Below are positions 18,096 through 24,582 of a stretch of DNA of 24,582 nt, piece after piece (positions within the stretch are counted from its first letter, which is position 1; every line of letters begins with the position of its first letter). Position numbers and translations under genes: made by a program. The stretch covers positions 68,443 to 93,024 of the forward strand of contig WELB01000185.1 of assembly GCA_009602725.1 (NCBI GenBank). The letters are read 5' to 3'. This DNA comes from Spirogloea muscicola (Eukaryota > Streptophyta > Zygnematophyceae > Spirogloeales > Spirogloeaceae). The notes below the pieces were generated by a model that searched no databases, was not told the DNA's origin, and worked only from the letters and a program-made list of their open reading frames with translations.

Positions 18096-18254
18096 CTAAT
18101 ATCCCCGAGTGAGCACATGCATATCTGACAAGCTACACTGAAGAGCCAAACAACCACCACGGAAGCCACTAGCCTGGGCTAATGCACGACCAGCACGCTG
18201 GTGCATCGCGAGTGCCTGGGAGTGCTGCAGACTCAACGATAGCCGCATCCTATA
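18096..18254 (-). repeat. Tail-exon repeat copy 7
   Basis: Minus strand: YRMRLSLSLQHSQALAMHQR, then AGRALAQASGFRGG and SLSDMHVLTRGY with a TAG stop (18098-18096). It matches copy 6 from its first residue (YRMRL-SLQ-S-A-A-H-RAGRALA-ASG). GCATGCTATAG immediately upstream could be a splice acceptor. The ending uses different codons from the other copies (TCA GAT ATG CAT GTG CTC ACT CGG GGA TAT TAG) while keeping the peptide. Confidence 0.7.
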
Positions 18255-18544
18255 GCATGCAACAATGGTTTGCGGGACGCTGAAATGGCCTAAGCTACCT
18301 GCCCGACTACGTCGGCGGGCATCAACATGCAGTGCCAGGCGATGGAGGGAAGACCACTTCGTTCCGTAGCCGCCGTATATGTCCATGGCGCACGGGAATA
18401 AGTGGTCGTCAAGGGGGTGGTCGTTATGGTGGTTCTCCTTCTTGCTCTCTGTAGAAGCGTCTCTTCTTGTGATATTGAGCACCCCGTGGCCACTTCAGTC
18501 ATTTTGTGCTTTCTGGTCCCTTTGAACATTGCTCAGTCTTCTTT

Positions 18545-18563
18545 CTGGGCTGGCCATCCACAG
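18545..18563 (+). repeat. Hairpin repeat copy
   Basis: GGGCTGGCCATCCACAGCC, followed by ATCGCCCTCCACTGGAAGAG. This is the same right flank as the copy at 9896-9914 (ATCGCCTTGCATTGGAAGAG), so the homologous module extends about 20 bases beyond the stem. Confidence 0.75.
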
Positions 18564-18912
18564 CCATCGCCCTCCACTGGAAGAGTCTTCCTTCTTGAAG
18601 CTGACAGTACTGCATGCCAGTGGCTGCTGCGGACAAGCTGACATGGCCGGCGAGTCACAGTTGACGCAGCCACGGCTGTGGCTGTACGTGGGCCCTTGCA
18701 TCGAGGGCACTGTAACATCGCTCCGGTTGGCACCTCAGCGGCACCACTGTGTTCCACCAGTACGCTACCTTCCCGCCCTCCCGGACCTTGTTCATTCCTT
18801 TGTCATCCTTTCATCCATGCTTTTCGGCCCCACTGTATAGTCTCTATAGTCTCTTGCATGGCTGTGTGTATTCTGGCGCCTATTGGCTCTTCAAACCGTG
18901 TCCATTCTTCCT

Positions 18913-19140
18913 GGGCTGGCTATTCACAGTCCCCGCCCCTATTGATAGAGCTCACTTCTGCTTTTATAAGATGGTCTTGTCCAGCCAACGCCTTACTTGA
19001 GAAGAGCTATTTGTCTGTGCCATCGTGCCGCCGGAGCCCTTGGTGGTGACGAGGGGCCACTGAGCAGGCACCCTTACTGTCTCCACGTTTTCCGGCTTCT
19101 TTGGTCAGACCCTGTTTTTTGGGCTGGCTTTTCACAGCCC
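18913..19140 (+). repeat. Two forward hairpin repeat copies
   Basis: GGGCTGGCTATTCACAGTCC at 18913-18932, flanked by CCCGCCCCTATTGATAGAGC, and GGGCTGGCTTTTCACAGCCC at 19121-19140, flanked by TCGCCCCCTTTCTG. The second is the closest to the family consensus. GTAGGTTATG and TATGTGCTTGCCTT near 19157-19190 are the tail-exon 3' flank string without its exon. Confidence 0.75.
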
Positions 19141-19199
19141 TCGCCCCCTTTCTGCTGTAGGTTATGTAGATCTTTATATGTGCTTGCCTTAGAAGACCT

Positions 19200-20118
19200 G
19201 CTTTTCTTGGATAAGCTACTTTCATGTGCGCCTCAGATGGCTCCGCTGACTGTACTGCTGCCAATGTTGCGTGGGTTACCTCTATGATACCGCCAGCTAT
19301 GCGCCTACATGACTAGGACGTGTAGTGCCTGCTTCTGGCAGCGTACAGTTGCCGGTGCTTTCTGCAAAGCCGGCTGGTCCCTCCTTGTGCCGCCTAAAGT
19401 GAGCTGCCCGTGCCTCACCTGCATTGGTTCCACAGAATATATGACAGATTGACATACTGAAGGCACCTTCCCTATTGTTGGCATCAGCTTGATTGTTGTG
19501 GCCTTGAATTGCTGATACTTCCATTCTGGTTTAGGTGCAGGATACCTTGCCGCTTTGCTTGCGGTGACCACAGGCCTGGGGTTAAGTAGGGTCGTGCTCT
19601 GCAAACACTCACATGTATAGGCCAGAAAATGGTGTGCCTATGCTTTCATCTTGCTAGTACAGCCAACAGTCGCTGTTCAAGCCAGTTCAGCATCCAACAG
19701 CACTCATTGCTTTGACTATGCTGCATGACACCAAGACTTCTACTGGGATCACTGATGTCCATTGGTGGCAATCCAGCAGCAAAAGAAATAATAGAATTTG
19801 CCAAGTTCAAAGTCCTGGAAAGAATCTGATGGGGACTGCCTCAGTATGTTCAACGGTTGCCCTTAAGTGGACCCCATGAATATGTGCAGCAAGTGAAGAT
19901 GCGGGATATTATGTTGCTATGACAAGGTTGAGTCAAATGGTTCGGACGGTCGACCATTATTTGGTGCGAAGACAACAATAATCAGGACACATGACTTAAA
20001 CTTGCATGCACATTTGTGCTTTAAATTAGGATAAATAGAAGCTTGCACGCATAGGGCAAGGAATGTCAATCTTCTGATGCTTCTGCAACTCAGCACTGCT
20101 TTGCAAGCTGTGACTGCG
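19200..20118. other. Stretch without a supported gene; 3' flank of the glycosyltransferase gene
   Basis: No recognisable protein, RNA gene or repeat module. The last few hundred bases before 20119 should include the 3' untranslated region of the minus-strand glycosyltransferase gene. Confidence 0.5.
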
Positions 20119-23100
20119 TCAGCAAGTGTGACGGCACTTGCACATGAAGTCAACCTCTGTGATACGCCAGAGCTTGTATTCATGGAAGCGATTAACTTTA
20201 TTTGCCTTACCAATGATCCAATTGTTGTGGATCACCACTGGATTCACACCAGCAGCCTGATGGAAAGAGTACATGCCACTAGTCAGTGAAGCAAATTTCA
20301 CTCTGCCTGGCAGTGCTCCTGAAACATAATCCCTTAGAAAGAAACAACTATTGAGAAATGACCTCCAACACCTTGCTGATGCAAGGCATATATGTCTCCC
20401 TTGATCATACTAACACAGTAAGTGCGCATTTACAAAATTATGGAGTGAAACATAAGGGAAGCCACATGCTTGAAGCACAGCCCGTATTTGAATCAGAATG
20501 TGTCAGATAGCCATGAGGCTAGAGCTCAGGCATCGGGACACCATAAAAATGGAAGGGCTTTGATCATAATCACCTGGGGCTTCTGCTCCAGGAAGAAATC
20601 CTTTCCAGACGGGAAGAGCAGAGTGGAAAGGTTGCGGGGCACAAAAGCGCCGCGCTTGGCCATCTGTCGAATTTCAATGTTAAGGAGCTTCTGCTCGTGC
20701 TCCTCAATATTTGCCTAAAAACAATATATTCCATGTGAGCTGGAGATCTTGACAATGATAACACGCGGCTGAAAGTTTCGGTAGTTGTTGCATAAGTCAA
20801 GGTGTTGTCTCTCTCCTCAAATATCATCACTTGCTTCGAATGCAGATCACTTGACAATGATGTTATACATCCTCTCATTCATGAATGACTCCATAGGCAG
20901 TAGTAGACTGCCTCAGTCAGAGAAGCAAGCTCGGTAAGCTGCAGATGCTTCAAGGCATCAACGTGAATGACATAGACAGGCTAGTGACTTATGACCCAGT
21001 GTTTGTCTGAGGGGGACCTCACCTCAAGGTACCGTGCCTTCTCGGCTGCCGTCTTAAAGGATGCCAGCTTATGAGCTAAGTTGTCCACGAGGTCAACAAA
21101 TTTGCGCGTAACAGTGTGCCACAAGGCCCGCATCCGCTTCGTGTTCCTCATGTACAAAAATCCTCCACACATGTCTCCATTGGGCTCTACCTGCAATAGT
21201 AGGGACTCACGATCTGTAGAAACTTAGCAAGAAGCTGCAACCTCAAAACATCTTTTTGCTGCGATGTTTTGCATACCGTTTACCAAAAGCAGGGCTTCAA
21301 GACCCAGCCAGTTACACTGCCCTGGGTGCCTCAACACTACGGATACGCCAACTACTTTTGCGTGTACTTCTGCCAACCCTTCCACCATAAGACTCCTTCC
21401 CAACTTGATCATCAACGGAGCTCTGCGACCCTGCTGCACCTTTCAGCCATGACTATTATCTCGCACCCTCTCACCAACTTGCACAAGTGCTGGATAGAAG
21501 TGCTACTTGAGTAGGGGCAGCACCTCATGACCTAGCTCAAGTAAGCACGCTCTGGATCCCATTCCAACAAGACCTGCATAACTGGCCTAACGCCCTCCTA
21601 AGCAACTGCACAAAAGCGTGGGTAGACGACGCACCTGGCCATACATGTCGACATTATTATCTGTGAGATGCAGGAAGGGGTTTGACTGCCAAATGGAGTC
21701 GATGTCTGCCAGGAGGACGTGGTAGCCAAAGTCCAGGACGATGCCAATCACTTTGGTACGCTCCAGGATGAGCTGCTGGTACTCCAGTGTCCCATAACTG
21801 AGGCCCTCCTGACGTGTCGCCGACTGGGCGCGGAGATTTCCAAAAGAGGGGGTCAGCTTGTCCTGCGGTCTTAAAACCACTCTCCATCCCTAAACCCTGA
21901 CCTTATCAGAACGGCCCCAAGCCATCAACCACGAGTGAAGTACGGCTGGGGTGGCTGGCTCCTGCGGCTGACTTACTATCCTGCCAAGGTTGCCCCACGT
22001 ACTTTCGATTCCTGTTACACACGTAGGTACGCTCTAGGTGAAACTTGGTCAAAGTCACACCTTGAGGAAGAAGACAGCATGGCCAGCCGCCACGAGGTTG
22101 TTGGCCAGCTGCTCGTCAAACGAGACGATCATGTAGTTGGTGAAGTGCAGCTCGCTGGAGTAGCAGAGCCAGTTAGAAAGCATGTCTTCCATGCCGCCGT
22201 TGGCCGAGATAGCAATGATGGTGTTGTTGATGGCAATTGCCTGGACATAGAGCAGATTGCACAAAGCAAAATTTGCTGGAATTAGCTGTGAGGAGTAGAA
22301 CAAGCGTCTCAACCATACGCCCTCACGCGTCGGCTGATGCAGTATAGCAATAGTGATAAGGACAGCATTGGCTGACAAGCAGGACCAGAGCTACCAGCCA
22401 TTAACTACTATTGTTTCGCACTGCTATCTACTATGCCTGCTGATCGTTTCCAGAAGACTGGGACAGTAAGCTCGCCACACCTGGAGCATGTCCCCGAGCT
22501 CCCGGCGATTGGTAGCCATGATGCCCGGCCGCATGCTCTTGAAGCAGTAGTTATATCGTCGCAGCTGCAAAAGCGGTGGTAGGTCATCCCACGCCTGCTC
22601 CTGCACGACGCCCACTAGCGATACCTCGGGCAAGCCCTCCGCTAGTTGCAATCTCTCCGACGGCGACTCCTGCAGCCATTTAGTGAGGAAGCAAGTTGCT
22701 GCTGACTGGTTTCTAAAGTCGCACAGACAACCAAATAGCAATCTGCAGCACGGCGAGCCAAAGCAGCTGCGCTCTTAGAGTAGCACAATGAGGCGCAGAC
22801 TGTCAATCAGGCTGGCTTAATCTTCTGATTTAAGGGTGTAGCTTGGCTCAGCTCAGCTCACCGCAACCTTGCCTCTGTCCGCGAGCGTGGTGGCAAATGC
22901 GCCACCGTCGGGCAGGTGGGCATAGACGTTGAAGTAGAAATGGGAGTGGAGGAACTCGGCAAAGCGGGACATCCACGTGTCCTGGCACGTCGACGCGTGC
23001 TCGTCCGCCCACAGCATGTCATTGCCCAGCGCCGGGTTGCCGTCCCGGTTTTGCCAGTGTTCCTCGTACCACAGCCGGAAGCTCTTCCAGGGGCCTGGGA

Positions 23101-24499
23101 AGAGCACCTGCGCTCGTGTCGCCATCATCTGATACAGGAACGGCCGGAAGCCCTGCGGCCCCTCTTCGACCACATCCGCATCCTGCTTGCCTGCCAGTAG
23201 ATGCTCGAGAGGTGCTCAGAGGCGCCAGAAGCTGCCACGACCCAGTCCTTGTCCGACAAGCGCCAAGATATTGCTTCCACTCCATTGACACGACTGATGG
23301 ATGCTTGCAACAATGCAAGCGAGGGAAGAGACAAGGCGGATGGGGCTGTGTGTACTCAGTCACTACAACGCAGAGCTTACCAGCGACCTCATCCCAGCGT
23401 TGAAGCGAGAAGCCATATATGGACGGGTCATACGCGTTCTTGTCAAAGTAGTAAGCATTCAGCAGTCTCCGCAGGTACCGGTAATACACTGGCGACAGCC
23501 TGCATTCGCGTGTGCGGAGGCGTCTCGGAGACTCAGGAGATGGGTAATGTTATGCAGTTGTTGCTGTCACAGTAAGGAGCATCGGTGCTTCCCGCCAGAG
23601 GAGGCTGGCACTTGCTCACCTGGCCGTGTCCTTGACGAGGAGCACAAACTCGGCCATGCTGGCCGGCCACCACGACTCCAGCCACCGAGGCTGCACACCC
23701 AGCGGCTCGCTGAAGTAGAAGGTGCTCTGCAGCCCAGCCACACAGCCCGAGGAGGCCAGCCAGTTTCGAAGCCAAGGTCAGCAGGAATTGTGACGAGGGC
23801 TTGGAGAAGTATGTCAATGCTTGAGATGCAGTTATTGCCGGAGGCAGCTTCGATGCAGTCGCTCCAGCACGTCGAGATGCATAACTGATTCCTGTTAGTT
23901 CTGCATCTCCCCTCCCGGCTGTTTAAGCCGCACCTTGGGTCCATGTGGCCACATGAAGCGCTCGGCGAGCTTGAGCAGCGAGCGCGCGCGGCGGACATCC
24001 TGCTTGGGGTTGGCGCGCCGGCCCCGCGCCGGCACCGGGTGCGCGACGCGGATGTCCAGGAACACGACGTCGTCGCCGTAGTCTGCCGCCTCCAGGTACT
24101 CGAGGCACGTGGCCAGCGTCTCGGCGTCGGACGACGCAAAGACCTACGCATGGCCCCGCCCCAGCAGCCCCCACAGCAGCTTCAGTAAGCCCCACCCCAA
24201 CCCACATGTACCATCATACCTGTAAGGCGTTGCAAGCTACGGCAGAGGACAGGGGTTCGAATCCCTCTGTCCGCATTTAGGTACAGTATAAAATGAGATG
24301 CAACTGCCGAGGCAGAAGCGGAGGAGGGACGGGCTAGTGAGCCATGGCCTCACCTGGATGCGGAGCGAGAACTCGGGCGGCGCATCGGAGGCCGCCTCGC
24401 GCTGCGGGCGGCCGGCCAGCCCAGCGCCGGAGCCGGGGTCCTGGACCAGCAGCGACGGCTCGCGGCGCAGCAGGGCGGGCCGCCGCAGGTCCACGATCT

Positions 24500-24500
<1 letters not shown>
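20119..24500 (-). CDS. Two-domain plant glycosyltransferase, 5' end outside the window (about 13 exons)
   Basis: Minus-strand exons: (>=24497)-24354, 24143-23934, 23726-23620, 23499-23381, 23190-22862, 22705-22481, 22240-22061, 21823-21635, 21190-21023, 20714-20574, possibly 20399-20372, and 20318-20119. Introns are GT-AG and phases agree, except that the step into the last exon needs the small exon listed separately. The N-terminal part resembles a GT2/GNT-I-like fold: SLRIQVFASSDAETLATCLE, WPHGPK, RWLESWWPASMAEF, YYRYLRRLLNAYYF, YGFSLQR, RPFLYQMMATRAQVLFPGPW, KSFRLWYEEH. The C-terminal part is a nucleotide-diphospho-sugar transferase domain (GT77-like, PF03407): a DIDSIWQSNP metal motif in HVLLADIDSIW, CGGFLYMRN, NLSTLLFPSGK and VIHNNWIIGKANKVNRF. 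The combination and order match an Arabidopsis protein I remember (AT5G12260-like). A Golgi glycan-modifying role is inferred; the sugar and acceptor are unknown. The start codon and any membrane anchor lie beyond the A tract. Confidence 0.82.
20372..20399 (-). other. Possible 28-nt microexon of the glycosyltransferase gene
   Basis: The preceding exon ends in phase 0 after EQKPQ. The last exon, after acceptor TTTCAG at 20319, must be read from phase 1 to give ALPGRVKFASL...HNNWIIG; joining them directly hits a stop after six codons. The 28 bases at 20399-20372 are flanked by AAG and GTG, read GDIYALHQQ and convert phase 0 to phase 1. The acceptor is weak, so this is the best of few options rather than a firm exon. 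Confidence 0.3.
24241..24275 (+). other. tRNA-like 3' fragment (T arm) inside a glycosyltransferase intron
   Basis: GGTTCGAATCC at 24254-24264 is a perfect B-box/T-loop sequence. It sits in a hairpin: GGACAG GGG, loop TTCGAAT, CCC T CTGTCC, then GCA, like a T arm and acceptor 3' strand. No matching GCGGACA 5' acceptor strand, D arm or anticodon arm is found in the roughly 90 bases upstream, so this is at most a tRNA fragment or a tRNA-derived relic. Confidence 0.4.

Positions 24501-24582
<82 letters not shown>
24501..24582. repeat. Terminal poly-A tract (82 bases)
   Basis: Uninterrupted A to the end of the window. On the minus strand it is a T82 tract directly upstream of GAG|ATCGTGGAC, the first visible exon of the glycosyltransferase gene. 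It could therefore be the polypyrimidine tract of a splice acceptor. A homopolymer artefact at a contig end is equally possible. Confidence 0.9.

Noticed and set aside
8421-19140. CRISPR array or other prokaryotic repeat system
   Set aside because: Spacing is irregular, copies are in both orientations, repeats diverge, and the window is clearly nuclear eukaryotic DNA with spliced genes.
22424-22741. Separate intron-less 105-codon gene in the glycosyltransferase region
   Set aside because: It is one exon of the larger gene; upstream and downstream exons join in phase 0 and the protein continues the same domain.
23567-24151. 194-codon minus-strand frame in the 5' part of the glycosyltransferase region
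   Set aside because: It is arginine/serine-rich and out of frame with the exon reading VFASSDAETLATCLE, which continues SLRIQ in phase.

Overview
The window is nuclear DNA of a green-lineage plant, most likely a land plant. It carries multi-exon genes with short spliceosomal introns, very GC-rich third codon positions, telomere-like TTTAGGG/CCCTAAA motifs, and plant-type families: STIG1, a YDKTK-repeat LEA protein, a plant-like acetylornithine deacetylase, a VTI1 SNARE and a two-domain glycosyltransferase. The species cannot be fixed from the sequence; a seedless plant (bryophyte or lycophyte) is only a guess from the GC-rich codon use and compact genes. All gene models below were spliced by hand, using reading-frame phase and remembered homologues; no search or transcript data were used.

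Layout. 1-210: poly-T followed by a (CT)44 microsatellite. 500-4564 (+): a complete ten-exon acetylornithine deacetylase gene; its first two introns appear to be GC-AG. 4565-6031: intergenic, between two convergent genes. 6032-7106 (-): a complete three-exon STIG1-like secreted cysteine-rich protein. 7107-8300: GC-rich upstream DNA with G-box/ABRE motifs. 8400-10870: dense modular repeats. 10870-13560: mostly featureless, with one or two repeat copies. 13564-15041 (-): a complete LEA gene, divergent from 15828-16862 (+), a VTI1-type Qb-SNARE missing the middle of its N-terminal domain. A triple G-box lies between these two. 16940-19200: a second repeat-rich block. 20119-24500 (-): a roughly 13-exon glycosyltransferase gene whose 5' end runs off the window behind an A82 tract.

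The genes do not form one pathway. They are a housekeeping arginine/ornithine enzyme, a secreted apoplastic protein, a desiccation protein, a vesicle fusion protein and a Golgi-type glycosyltransferase.

The most unusual content is the repeat DNA. One family of at least seven copies, in both orientations, encodes the same C-terminal peptide tail ending SDLxxLTRGY-stop. It keeps the amino acids while changing codons, and even the stop codon, so it looks like an amplified terminal exon of an unrecognised protein family. A second family is a short hairpin, GGGCTG...CAGCCC, found about 18 times in the two repeat blocks. One hairpin module interrupts a tail-exon copy, which suggests it can move.
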